A stretch of 64,000 nucleotides of DNA from the NCBI GenBank assembly GCA_018268415.1, contig JAFDWO010000018.1, forward strand, positions 18,145-82,144, written 5' to 3'. The notes beneath the pieces were generated by a model. The model was given only the letters and a program-made list of their open reading frames with translations, was not told the DNA's origin and did no database searches. The position numbers and the translations under genes are program-made. Each line of letters opens with the position of its first letter. The first letter of the stretch is position 1. Source of the stretch: Actinomycetota bacterium. GTDB lineage: Bacteria > Actinomycetota > Thermoleophilia > Solirubrobacterales > 70-9. Below are positions 52,995 to 63,121 of this stretch, piece by piece.

Positions 52995-54103
52995 TACTCG
53001 CCCTCCTCGGCGAGCATGAGCTCGAAGTCCTCAGCGAGGACGAGACCCCGCTTATAGGCCGTGACCCAGTCGATGGATTCTCGTGCCGCAGGGTCTATTT
53101 CGCGGGCCACAACCGACAGAGCCAGACCCGCGAGGTCAATCGCCTGAACGTAGACAAGCTGGATATCGACCTTCTCCAGCAACTCGGCCGCTCGACCATG
53201 GAAGGGATGATCTGCGTCCGACCCAGGAAAAGAGGAGGAAACGACTACGAAATAGCGCAGCTCGTAGCCATCGGCCTCGAGTTGTGGACGGGCATTCTCC
53301 ACGTAGCCAGAAATTCGTAGAACGTGATCAGAGTTCATGGTGTAGCCGCGGGATGCCGCTTTACAGTCCACTAGCGCGGCCATCGGCGACGACGGGCTCC
53401 CAAGGGGCCAAGTGATCACGCTGTCCGCCAGACGCTGGCCGCGCGCGGCCTCCCCGTAACGGACGCCACCAAACCGAAACACTGAGGTGAGCATGCGGAA
53501 CGTCAGTCGCTCAAGAAGATCCTGCGGCGCCGCCCCGTGACTGTTCAGTTCATGGGGGAGCTCGTTGAGAGCCAGGACCGGCAGCCAACGAATGCCTACT
53601 GGATCGAGAAGCGCAGCTTCGGCCCCAAGGTGGGAGAGCGCGTCCAATCGATCGTAGGCGGGGTACGGAGAGTTGTCGGCCCAGCCGACAAGAGGAGTCC
53701 GTTCAAGCCTCTTGATGAGATCGTCAGGACCTACGACGGACAGCTCCAACGGGACAACAAGGTCGTTCTCCACGCCGAATGGTGCGAGTATCACGCCCTC
53801 AGAGTCGGCCGCGTCACGGACTCGATCCGCCAATCGATCCATATCGTCTTGACCCACCGGGCCCGCGGCGATTCGAACACGTAGCGTCCTCGGCCTCCAA
53901 AGGGGCGTCGTCGACACCACGAGCTCATCGTAGGTCGCCGGACCACTGAACTCGACCACCTCGACTCCGTGTTCCGTGAGGAGTACCTGAAAGAGTTTTC
54001 GTCTTTCGTCTCGCGACAACGACGCAAGATCCGACGCTCCGAATCGACGAATCGGTTGGGTGGGTAAGGCCTCGGGCACGCCGGCCCCAGGTACGTCTTT
54101 CAT
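52994..54103 (-). CDS. restriction-endonuclease-like protein with PD-(D/E)xK motif
   Basis: 369 aa. Residues 25-135 resemble an Mrr-like fold (LRVRIAAGPVGQDDMDRLAD, GVILAPFGVEND) without clear catalytic residues. The second half has a likely active PD-(D/E)xK core: Asp227 in LADSVITWP and D246-x-K248 in AALVDCKAASRG, with a helix following. First gene of the minus-strand operon that continues with the MGTS protein and the QueC-like enzyme. The likely effector nuclease of this set. Confidence 0.65.
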   Translation of the reverse strand: MKDVPGAGVPEALPTQPIRRFGASDLASLSRDERRKLFQVLLTEHGVEVVEFSGPATYDELVVSTTPLWRPRTLRVRIAAGPVGQDDMDRLADRVRDAADSEGVILAPFGVENDLVVPLELSVVGPDDLIKRLERTPLVGWADNSPYPAYDRLDALSHLGAEAALLDPVGIRWLPVLALNELPHELNSHGAAPQDLLERLTFRMLTSVFRFGGVRYGEAARGQRLADSVITWPLGSPSSPMAALVDCKAASRGYTMNSDHVLRISGYVENARPQLEADGYELRYFVVVSSSFPGSDADHPFHGRAAELLEKVDIQLVYVQAIDLAGLALSVVAREIDPAARESIDWVTAYKRGLVLAEDFELMLAEEGE

Positions 54104-54226
54104 GACGGCCTGACCTCGGGAGCGGGGAGACGAGTCGCGGCTCTCTGGTTGCGTCGGGACGAAGGGCAGTTAATCACTCAGCCATATTCTCGATTCAGTC
54201 GGATACAAAGACAGTTCGAGTTGGAT

Positions 54227-55162
54227 ATGGCGGTGTCCTTCCTGCGGACCAAGTGCCATCATCGCCAGATGCTTGAGGACGGAAAGAATGAGCTAGCCCG
54301 CATGGGAGAGGCAGCGCGGGCCCGCGTCGGGAACCTCTGGTCTCTCTTCCTGGACTGGGCAGATCGGAATCCCGAGGGGGCAGCTCGGCTCAGGCTTTTC
54401 GTGGTCGAATTAGCAGAGACGCCTCCTACGGATGGCCTCCTGGGCCTCATGCGGGCGTTCTTGTTTGGTGTCGCGCCGCCGAACTGGCAGGGGCTTCCGG
54501 CTGGCTTGGTTCGAGAGGCGGAGATCCTTGTTAGCGAGACAGGTCTTTGCCTGGTCTGGGTCCCGGACGCAAGCATCGTCGTTCAACTTGTCGAAGCCGC
54601 CGACAGGGAGGAGCGCAACTCGATTCTCGTGCTGAACTCCGACCGTATCCTTGACTCGATCGAAGCAACTATCGAGGAGGTTGCCCACCCCGAATTGCGC
54701 TTGCTTCGCGAGAGGATCTTCGAAGCCACGCAGACGGCGCGATCTGGTTTTTTCGGCGCGTCTCAGACGCTCTCAGCAACCGTTCTTACCGGCGTCCTAG
54801 AAGACCACTACGGCTTTTCCTTCGGACTCGCGCGCCAGGCGTTTGACGCCGAACCGCCCGCCGCCGCCGGCCTCTGGTCTCATCGCCGAGCCTTGGTCCA
54901 AAGCGCCATCCACCTCTCGATCGTTCGGTCGGAGACGCGGTCCCCAGACGCCGGTTTCAACCGACACGTCACCGGCCATGGCTCTGACCTCGGACACCTT
55001 TCCGAGTCTCATTCTCTTGAGGCGCTGATGCTTGTCTCCGCTGCCATTCGAGAGCTGGAGGCTGCCTATCGGGTTGCTGAATGTGGCTTCGCTTTGACCG
55101 CTCAGCTCAAACAATGGGTGGCCAGTCAGACTCATCCGATCGGCCTCGTCCCTCGCAGTTGA
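54227..55162 (+). CDS. unknown helical protein, possible HEPN-like end
   Basis: About 311 aa from the ATG at 54227; a TTG at 54149 would add 26 residues and neither has a clear ribosome site. It is divergent from the nuclease operon. The C-terminal part has FNRHVTGHG followed by SLEALMLVSAAIRELEAAY, an R-x-H-x3-H-type pattern seen in HEPN or Abi-like domains. The N-terminal 200 residues are helical with no match. May be a further defence component sharing a divergent promoter. Confidence 0.6.
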   Translation: MAVSFLRTKCHHRQMLEDGKNELARMGEAARARVGNLWSLFLDWADRNPEGAARLRLFVVELAETPPTDGLLGLMRAFLFGVAPPNWQGLPAGLVREAEILVSETGLCLVWVPDASIVVQLVEAADREERNSILVLNSDRILDSIEATIEEVAHPELRLLRERIFEATQTARSGFFGASQTLSATVLTGVLEDHYGFSFGLARQAFDAEPPAAAGLWSHRRALVQSAIHLSIVRSETRSPDAGFNRHVTGHGSDLGHLSESHSLEALMLVSAAIRELEAAYRVAECGFALTAQLKQWVASQTHPIGLVPRS

Positions 55163-55289
55163 TCTTTCCTTGCGATAAGCGATCCGACTCAATGCTGTGA
55201 AAGGAGGCGCGGCAGGGCGATCAACGGGCCCGGTGTAGTTTCCGGTGTAGTTGCTGGTAGTCTTACGTTTAAAGCAATAGGAGCTATCC

Positions 55290-55685
55290 GTGCCTGTACT
55301 CACTCCACCAGCCGCTGAGCAACTCGACCACGACGCCGCAACCCTGTCGATCCCAGAGGTCGCGGGCTACCTGCAGGATGCCCTCGGTCAGAAGATCGCG
55401 GCCCATCTGGTCGGGTCTCGGGACGTTAAGCAGATTGGCCGCTATCGCAAGACGGACGGGCCAACGCCAGGCGCAACGACTGATCTGCGGCTGCGGGAGG
55501 GCTACAAGATCGTCCGCATGATCGTCGAGAGCTTCGACGACAAGACCGCCCGGGCGTGGCTCTTCGGGACGAATACGCGCCTTGACGACGAGGCCCCCAT
55601 CGACGTGCTTCGCCGCGCCACCGAACCGACCCAGTTCGCCGAGGTCAAGGCAGCCGCCAGGCAGCTTGTTAGCTTCGAGGGGTGA
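55290..55685 (+). CDS. Xre/MbcA/ParS-type antitoxin (DUF2384)
   Basis: 131 aa from a GTG with AGGAG six bases before. The C-terminal 60 residues (YKIVRMIVESFDDKTARAWL, NTRLDDEAPIDVLRRA) are the toxin-binding DUF2384 domain found in RES-Xre pairs; the first part is a degenerate HTH. Its stop overlaps the toxin start in a GTGA, the normal antitoxin-first order. It neutralises the RES toxin and represses the pair. Confidence 0.88.
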   Translation: MPVLTPPAAEQLDHDAATLSIPEVAGYLQDALGQKIAAHLVGSRDVKQIGRYRKTDGPTPGATTDLRLREGYKIVRMIVESFDDKTARAWLFGTNTRLDDEAPIDVLRRATEPTQFAEVKAAARQLVSFEG

Positions 55686-56329
55686 GCAGGGGAGAGCTTT
55701 GGCGAGTCGGGCATCGCGCGGATCCGCTTGCCTTCACGCCGCTGTCCCTCTGCTCCTGGAACCATCGCTTCGACGACATCGAGCGGCGCTTCCGAACGAT
55801 CTACTGCGCTGAGAATCCGGAGACCTCCCTCCGCGAGGTACTCGCCGACTTCCGCCCGAACCTCGCCGCGCTCCAGGCGCTCGCCGACGCGATGGGAGAC
55901 GACGCACTGGACGACCTTTCCGAGCCGGTCACCGCGAGGTGGAGAGAAGAGCATCTCCTCGCCCCTGCGCGGATGGTCCTCGACGGCGAAATCGTCGATC
56001 TCACCGAGCCCGATGTACGGGCAGCCATCGAGGCGCTCCGTCGCGAGCTGCTGGTCGAGAACGGACTGGAGCATCTCGACCTCCACGAGATCACCTCACG
56101 ACGGCGAGTCGTCACGCAGACGATCGCCGGCGAGCTATTCGACGGGGGCGCCGCCGCCGTTCGGTTCCCGTCTCGCCTCGACGGCCTACCCGCCCTGGCT
56201 CTCTTTGAGGGGCGAGCCGAACTCCTGGAGGCAGGCGAGCCGATCGCCCTGACCGACCCGGCCCCAGACCCGCTCGTCCTGGTCTGCGGGGAGTGGGACC
56301 TCGCAATGGAGCCCACCGGGCCATCCTGA
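55682..56329 (+). CDS. RES-domain toxin
   Basis: 215 aa. RES signature residues: Arg in LWRVG, Tyr-x2-Glu in IYCAENPETSLREVLADFRP, and Ser in VRFPSRLDG. RES toxins degrade NAD+ and stop growth. Translation is coupled to the antitoxin. The frame looks intact. As part of a mobile element it may stabilise the element or act in abortive infection. Confidence 0.85.
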   Translation: MSRGELWRVGHRADPLAFTPLSLCSWNHRFDDIERRFRTIYCAENPETSLREVLADFRPNLAALQALADAMGDDALDDLSEPVTARWREEHLLAPARMVLDGEIVDLTEPDVRAAIEALRRELLVENGLEHLDLHEITSRRRVVTQTIAGELFDGGAAAVRFPSRLDGLPALALFEGRAELLEAGEPIALTDPAPDPLVLVCGEWDLAMEPTGPS

Positions 56330-56827
56330 CCCATCTCGTCACCGGCCTTCCCGTGCCGGTGATTCCCTCCCAGGGGAGCCACTTTCAGCGCTCGGCGCCC
56401 TGATGGGTATGAGCCACGACGGGCGTTCCTGTTCCAACTCCCTCGCACAAGCACCTAGGCACGTTTGTAGACGTCACCCCCACCCCGCGGTATCCACCGG
56501 GAGATGCGAACGGCGGGTGACCAGACGAAACCGAGATTCGCAGGGCGTCGCCGAACCCTTCGTCCGAGACTTCGTCGGTGTGTTCGCGCGACCCTTCGTC
56601 GGACTTCGGCGAGCGGCTGGCGCAAACGCCGCGGTGTCGCGGATCGCGGGCGGCCGGATTTGCCGACATCTCTGCGCGTCGTCCAGTTCGGAACATGACG
56701 TGAACCTCTCGACCTCGACTCCGCTCTCGATCACTCCTCCCTCCTCTGCACTCCGCGCGAACACGATCGCCACGGCGCCGGCGAGGCAACGCCAATCGAC
56801 CGACCGGCCGCGGAAGGGAGGCCGCGC
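56330..56827. repeat. gene-free stretch with imperfect CTTCGTCSG repeats
   Basis: About 500 bp without a credible gene; open frames on both strands look random. Around 56555-56602 the unit (A)C-x-CTTCGTC(C/G)G occurs three times at irregular spacing, with a fourth weaker copy. It lies upstream of the replication-relaxation gene and could be a binding region for it. Confidence 0.4.
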
Positions 56828-57724
56828 ATGAGCGCGGCGGTGACGGCGGGGGTGGGGCTGCCTGAGATCACCGCGGAGCTGATCGCGTCGGTCGGCGGGC
56901 ATCGCGTCCTCTCGACCGAGCAGCTCCGGACGATCCACCTGCCCGAGCGGAGCTTGCGGCGGACGCAGCAGGTGTTGGCGAGCCTGGAGAGCGCGGGGCT
57001 GCTCTCCCACGTCGACGCACGGGTCGCACCGCGGCGACTCTGGTTCCTCAGCGAGGCCGGCGCCGACCTCGCCGTCGACGCCGGCGGGCTGGAGCGGAGG
57101 CCGAAGGTGCTCGAACCGAGGGACGCCGCCGGGGCGCTCCGCGCTCACACGCTCGCTGTCAACGACGCAGCGATCTGCTTCGTCCGCGCGGCGCGGGAGC
57201 GCGGCGATGAGTTCGGGGGGCTGTCGTGGCGGCACGAGGTCGCCCACCCTCTGAACGCCGGACGCGGAACGCGCCGCCGGACCCTCTTCGCCGACGCCCT
57301 TCTTACCTACCTCCAACCGACCGCGACGAGCACCTACATGCACCAGGTCTTCCTTGAGCTGGACCGCGCGACGCTCAGCGTCGACCGACTCGCTGCGGAG
57401 CTGAGTCGCTACGCGGATCTCTACCGCCTCGCGAATCCGGACGGAGGGCCGATGTGGAAGCGGAGCTATCCGACCTTCCCGCGGGTGCTGTGCGTCCTCG
57501 CCGGCAACTCGCGAGAGGCGCTCGGTCGGAGGCGAGACATCACCCTCGCCCTCCTCCGCCAGGATCCGCAGGTCGGTCGCACTCCCGAGCTGCAGATCTA
57601 CTTCTGCCTGCTCGAAGATCTGGAGGACGAAGGGCCTTTCGCGCCGATCTTCCGCGAGCTCCATGATCCGAAACATCCCGTCGATTGGCTCGGGGATCCC
57701 GGCGGAGAGGAGGCGACGACTTGA
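56828..57724 (+). CDS. replication-relaxation-family protein
   Basis: 298 aa. N-terminal winged-helix part (ITAELIASVGGHRVLSTEQL, RSLRRTQQVLASLESAGLLS) and the later LWFLSEAGADLAVDA and FLELDRATLSVDRLAAELSR match the Replic_Relax family common on actinobacterial integrative elements and plasmids. It probably binds DNA to control plasmid-like replication or mobilisation. It is on the same strand as, and 110 bp before, the small gene and recombinase. Confidence 0.82.
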   Translation: MSAAVTAGVGLPEITAELIASVGGHRVLSTEQLRTIHLPERSLRRTQQVLASLESAGLLSHVDARVAPRRLWFLSEAGADLAVDAGGLERRPKVLEPRDAAGALRAHTLAVNDAAICFVRAARERGDEFGGLSWRHEVAHPLNAGRGTRRRTLFADALLTYLQPTATSTYMHQVFLELDRATLSVDRLAAELSRYADLYRLANPDGGPMWKRSYPTFPRVLCVLAGNSREALGRRRDITLALLRQDPQVGRTPELQIYFCLLEDLEDEGPFAPIFRELHDPKHPVDWLGDPGGEEATT

Positions 57725-57834
57725 GATCCCGGGGCGACCACGCTAAACCTGCTGATGGCGGATCGTCGTGCGCTCGGAGGCGCCCCGACCCGATCCGCCG
57801 CAGGGAATCTCCGACCGAGGAACTTCGACCCGAG

Positions 57835-57947
57835 ATGTCGATCGAGTACACGCAACCGGGCACGGCGCTGGACGCGCAGCTTCGGCGCGAGCAGGCCCGG
57901 GCCGTCTTCGATCTGCTCGCCGCCCATCGCCGACGGATGGAGGACTG

Positions 57948-57948
<1 letters not shown>
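57835..57948 (+). CDS. small protein coupled to the recombinase gene
   Basis: 37 aa (MSIEYTQPG, then LRREQARAVFDLLAAHRRRM). Its stop shares one base with the recombinase start (TGATG). The ribosome site is weak and the start may lie further upstream. It may be a leader that couples translation or a recombination helper. Short, so support rests on the overlap and amino-acid pattern. Confidence 0.45.
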
Positions 57949-59684
<1,736 letters not shown>

Positions 59685-59695
59685 GCGGTCACTGG

Positions 59696-59701
59696 ATTTT
59701 A
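59696..59701 (-). promoter_or_regulatory. -10 box TAAAAT of tRNA-fMet
   Basis: TAAAAT on the minus strand, 12 bases before the mature tRNA 5' end, the expected distance for a tRNA promoter. The -35 region is poor. Confidence 0.5.
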
Positions 59702-59772
59702 GCAATGCGGCGTTGATTTTCGGCGCCGGGGGTTGGAGGAAGCTGGGGGTGGCGGCTGAATAGGGTGCGCGG

Positions 59773-60699
59773 ATGGCGCTGGAGTCGCAACGGGTGGCGG
59801 TGATCGACATCGGGTCGAACTCGACGCGGCTGTTGGTCGCGGACGTGGCGGGCGGGCGGGTGAAGCCGGTGGAGCGGCGGAGCACGGTGACGCGACTCGG
59901 GCGGGGCGTGGATCTGAGCGGGCAGTTGGCGGCGGAGGCGATCGAGGCGGCCTGCGCGGCGGTCGGCCCTTATGTAGTGACGTTGGGGGAGTTGGGAGCG
60001 GAGCGGGTGGACGCGATCGCGACGAGCGCCGTGCGGGACGCCACGAATGGGGGCGCATTCGTGGCGGAGCTGAGGGAGCGCTTTGCGCTCTCGGCGCGGG
60101 TGCTCGACGGTGAGGAAGAGGCGCGGCTCACCTACCTGGGGGCGACCTCGGAGCATTCGCCGCAGGTCCCGACCCTGGTGATCGACATCGGCGGCGGGTC
60201 GACGGAGCTGATCGTCGGCCGAGGACGGACCGTCGACTGGCACACCTCGCTGCAGGCGGGGGTCGTCCGCCACACCGAGCGCCACCTCGTCCACGACCCC
60301 GCGACCCCGGTCGAGCTGGAAGCGCTGGCGCGGGACCTGCGAGGTCTGATCGAGACCGCCAGGGCGGAAGCGCCGGACGCCGAGGCGGGAATCGCGGTCG
60401 CCGGGACGCCGACCTCGCTGGCGGCGATCGAGCTGGAGCTGGAGCCCTACGATCCCCTACGGGTCCACGGCCACGTCCTGGAGCTGCGGTCGATCCAACG
60501 GATGCTGTCGCAGCTCGCGGCGACGCCGCTGGCGCAGCGGACCGAGATCCGCGGGCTGCACGCGGACCGGGCGCCGACGATCGTCGCCGGGGTGGTGACC
60601 CTGGTCGAGGTGATGCGGGCTTTCGGCCTCGAGCAGATCACCGTCTCCGAGCACGACATTTTGTACGGAGCGGCGATTGCGTTATCGGAATCGACCTAA
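59773..60699 (+). CDS. ppx: Ppx/GppA-family exopolyphosphatase
   Basis: 308 aa, the short actinobacterial Ppx form. ASKHA motifs: VAVIDIGSNSTRLLV at the start, the catalytic Glu in LDGEEEARLTYLG, phosphate loop VIDIGGGSTELIVG and AVAGTPTSLAAIEL. It releases phosphate from polyphosphate or from pppGpp. The HD domain of longer Ppx proteins is absent. A candidate ncRNA promoter overlaps its 3' end. Confidence 0.9.
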   Translation: MALESQRVAVIDIGSNSTRLLVADVAGGRVKPVERRSTVTRLGRGVDLSGQLAAEAIEAACAAVGPYVVTLGELGAERVDAIATSAVRDATNGGAFVAELRERFALSARVLDGEEEARLTYLGATSEHSPQVPTLVIDIGGGSTELIVGRGRTVDWHTSLQAGVVRHTERHLVHDPATPVELEALARDLRGLIETARAEAPDAEAGIAVAGTPTSLAAIELELEPYDPLRVHGHVLELRSIQRMLSQLAATPLAQRTEIRGLHADRAPTIVAGVVTLVEVMRAFGLEQITVSEHDILYGAAIALSEST

Positions 60700-60706
60700 G
60701 TAAACT
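60677..60706 (+). promoter_or_regulatory. candidate promoter of the structured ncRNA
   Basis: TTGCGT (60677-60682) and TAAACT (60701-60706) with an 18-base spacer. The -35 box is inside the last codons of ppx. Transcription should start near 60713. Confidence 0.5.
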
Positions 60707-60712
60707 GTCGTC

Positions 60713-61063
60713 GCGTTCTAAGCTGTTCAACTACCGGTTGGACATTGGCTGACCGGCCAACAGGACAAACGGGCAGTTGGTAGGCGGGGACCCCCACAAA
60801 TGGGCTACCCGAAAGCCCCAAATCCGGTAGTCCACGCACAAAAGGGTGGACAAGTCCCACCTGCCTTGGCAATACTTCTCCGCACCGGGGACGAGGAGGG
60901 GTCAGTCTCTCCTTGCCCTTGGCATAGGGCTTAGGCGATTGCCGCATCATGGCGCCTCCCGCCGTCTGAGCCCACAAATCAAGGGTCCCTGAAGACGTAC
61001 CCCTGCCCGTCCTGAGGGATCCGCGTGAATCGCCCGTCAGAGATGTCGGGCGATTCTCGTTTT
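60713..61063 (+). ncRNA. candidate structured non-coding RNA of unknown class
   Basis: About 350 nt between ppx and a convergent gene with a plausible promoter before it and a strong intrinsic terminator at its end. GC is lower than in neighbouring genes. At least six local stems can be drawn, for example TTGGC/GCCAA (60751-60773 region), GGGCT/AGCCC, GTCCAC/GTGGAC (60830-60855 region), GCCC/GGGC, AGGCG/CGCCT and GGGTCCCT/AGGGATCC (60983-61022). It lacks the hallmarks of tmRNA (tRNA-like end), RNase P RNA (GAGGAAAGTCC core) and SRP RNA. The minus-strand frame across it has no ribosome site. It could also be a long processed 3' UTR of ppx. Confidence 0.5.
61027..61063 (+). terminator. Rho-independent terminator
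   Basis: GAATCGCCCG-N10-CGGGCGATTC, a perfect 10-bp stem, followed by TCGTTTT. It works on the plus strand and ends transcription from ppx or from the candidate ncRNA. Confidence 0.88.
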
Positions 61064-61215
61064 AGGGACCGTGTACGCCCGCGTTCGCCGATTCGGCGGC
61101 GGTGTGGGCCGGCCTCGCAAGGACGCAGGGAAGCGAGCCGAGGGGAGCGCACACCAGTGCGCGACCCGAGACGAGCGACCGAGGACGCCGCGAGGTGCCC
61201 CCGCGCCGCCGCCGA

Positions 61216-62826
61216 TCAAGCAAGGTTCGCTTTGCGGGGGTAGGCGATCTCCGGGTCGGTGATGACGTTCACCAGGGTCGGTGCCCCCGAGGCGAACGCG
61301 CGCTCCAGTGCGGGGCGCAGCTCGTCGGGGTCCTTCACCAGGACGCCCTCGCAGCCGAGGGTCTCGACCAGCTCGTCATAGCGCGTTTCCGGCCGCAGCT
61401 CAGCCGCCACCGAGTAGCCGTAGAGGTACTTCATCGGGTGGTGCTCGAGCGCCCAGATCCCGTTGTTGCCCATCACCCCGACGACGCCGAGCCCGTGGCG
61501 GGCCATCGTGTCGAACTCCATCCCGGCGAAGCCGAAGGCCCCGTCGCCGAGCAGCAGGCAGACCTGCCGGTCGGGGTTGGCGACCTTCGCGCCGATCGCC
61601 TGGCCCGGCCCGGCGCCGAGGCAACCGAACGGGCCCGGGTCCATCCAGCACCCCGGCTCATAGGTGTTGATGTAGCGACCCGCATAAGACACGAAGTCGC
61701 CACCGTCCCCCACCACCACCGCATCGCGGTCGAGGACGTTGTCGAGCTCGCGGTAGACGCGCACCGGGTGCAGCGGCGAGCGCGGGTCGTCGAGCTGCTC
61801 GCGCTCCGCCTCACGCGCCTCGCGCTCGACGTTGTCGAGCTGCTCCAGCCACGCTTTCGACCGCCGGCCCTCCCCCGCCGCCGCGGCGATCGCGGCGAGC
61901 CCATCGGCGACGTCGCCGACCAGGTCCAGGTCCGGCAGCCGGTTGGCGCTCAGCGCGTTGGGCGCGACGTCGAGACGGATCAGCTTCGTGTTCTCGCCGA
62001 AGCTCCCGCCGAAGCCGAGCCGGAAGTCCAGCGGAACGCCGATCACCAGCGCCACGTCGGCACCCTGCAGCGCCGTCGAGCGGGCGCGGCTGAAGGCGAG
62101 GTCGTGGTCGGCGGGCAGGCACCCGCGGCCGAGGCCGTTGAGGAAGACCGGGACGCCGAGCGCCTCGGCCAGCACCCGCATCTGCTCCTCGCCGCGCCCC
62201 CAGTAGAGCCCGGTGCCGGCCATGATCACCGGCCGCTCGGCCCCGGCCAGCATCGCCGCGGCCTCCTCGATCCCCTCCGGCGCCCGCGCCTCGCGCGCGA
62301 CCGGGCCCGGAATCTCGTACTCCGCCTCGGAGAAGACGACGTCCATCGGATAATCGACGAAGGTCGGGCCGCTCGGCGCGGCGGCGGCGGTGTCGAAGGC
62401 GGTGGCCGTCAGCGCGGCGATCGCGTCCGTGGTCCTCGCCGTCTCCGCCGACTTGACCAGGGGCGCGACGAAGGGCAGGTGGTCGATCTCCTGTAGCGAG
62501 CCCGAGCCCCAGCGCATCTCCGGCGCCCGCCCGCCGAGGACGACGACCGGCGAGTTGTTCGACTGGGCCCCGGCGATCGCGCTCATCCCGTTGGTGACAC
62601 CAGGCCCCGCGGTCAGCGCCGCGACCCCGACCCCGCGGGTCGCCTTGGCCATCCCCTCGGCGGCGAAGGCGGCGGTCTGCTCGTGGCGGACGTCGAGGAT
62701 CCGGATCCCCTCCGCCTTGCAGCCGTCATAGATCGAGAACAGGTGCCCACCGGAAAGCGTGAACAGGGTGTCGACACCGCGCGACTTCAGGACCTTGGCG
62801 ACGATTCGCCCTCCGTGATCAGCCAT
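61216..62826 (-). CDS. thiamine-diphosphate-dependent enzyme, acetolactate-synthase-like
   Basis: 536 aa from the ATG at 62826; a GTG at 62847 would add seven residues. N-terminal PYR domain with the catalytic Glu in VRHEQTAAFAAEGMAKA, a central domain (PVIMAGTGLYW) and a C-terminal PP domain with the GDG-x(about 25)-NN motif (GDGAFGFAGMEF, GVMGNNGIW). It falls near acetolactate synthase, oxalyl-CoA decarboxylase and 2-hydroxyacyl-CoA lyase; given the acyl-CoA genes elsewhere, a 2-hydroxyacyl-CoA lyase is possible. No ilvN-type small subunit is next to it. It follows tRNA-Leu on the same strand. Confidence 0.85.
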   Translation of the reverse strand: MADHGGRIVAKVLKSRGVDTLFTLSGGHLFSIYDGCKAEGIRILDVRHEQTAAFAAEGMAKATRGVGVAALTAGPGVTNGMSAIAGAQSNNSPVVVLGGRAPEMRWGSGSLQEIDHLPFVAPLVKSAETARTTDAIAALTATAFDTAAAAPSGPTFVDYPMDVVFSEAEYEIPGPVAREARAPEGIEEAAAMLAGAERPVIMAGTGLYWGRGEEQMRVLAEALGVPVFLNGLGRGCLPADHDLAFSRARSTALQGADVALVIGVPLDFRLGFGGSFGENTKLIRLDVAPNALSANRLPDLDLVGDVADGLAAIAAAAGEGRRSKAWLEQLDNVEREAREAEREQLDDPRSPLHPVRVYRELDNVLDRDAVVVGDGGDFVSYAGRYINTYEPGCWMDPGPFGCLGAGPGQAIGAKVANPDRQVCLLLGDGAFGFAGMEFDTMARHGLGVVGVMGNNGIWALEHHPMKYLYGYSVAAELRPETRYDELVETLGCEGVLVKDPDELRPALERAFASGAPTLVNVITDPEIAYPRKANLA

Positions 62827-62862
62827 GCGGAGAACCCTATACGTCACAAGACGATGTAGTAA

Positions 62863-62947
62863 TGCCCGGGGCGGGACTCGAACCCGCGAACCGCGATGCG
62901 GTAGCGCCTTTTAAGGGCGCCGCGTTTACCAGTTTCGCCACCCGGGC
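62863..62947 (-). tRNA. tRNA-Leu (anticodon UAA)
   Basis: 85 nt with a long variable arm, as in tRNA-Leu. Acceptor GCCCGGG/CCCGGGC, anticodon loop CTTAAAA with TAA at 62911-62913, T-loop TTCGAGT, discriminator A. CCA is not encoded. A TACCAT hexamer seven bases upstream may be its -10 box. Confidence 0.95.
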
Positions 62948-63121
62948 CAGGCGATGGTAACCGGCCCGATGCGCTTCGCGACCGACCCGAAACTCCGCGC
63001 GGAGCGTGCAAAAACGCCTGCGATGGCCGATAAAAGGCCAATAAAAGTTGCTGAGCCGCAACTCGACCGTTGTTACCGTGTCTCGACAGGCACCGGACCA
63101 ACGCCTTCCCTGGAGGGGATC

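Noticed and set aside
49237..54103. Complete Qat system
   Set aside because: QueC-like and possible QatB-like proteins are present, but no KAP-type ATPase and no TatD nuclease.
56403..56831. 142-codon plus-strand frame before the replication-relaxation gene
   Set aside because: Low-complexity, Arg/Ser-rich, no ribosome site or family; treated as non-coding.
60696..60977. 93-codon minus-strand frame across the candidate ncRNA
   Set aside because: No ribosome site, random-looking product; the terminator and promoter are on the plus strand.
60713..61063. ydaO (c-di-AMP) riboswitch, tmRNA, RNase P or 6S RNA
   Set aside because: Key conserved blocks of these classes are not seen, and the transcript ends before any downstream gene on that strand.
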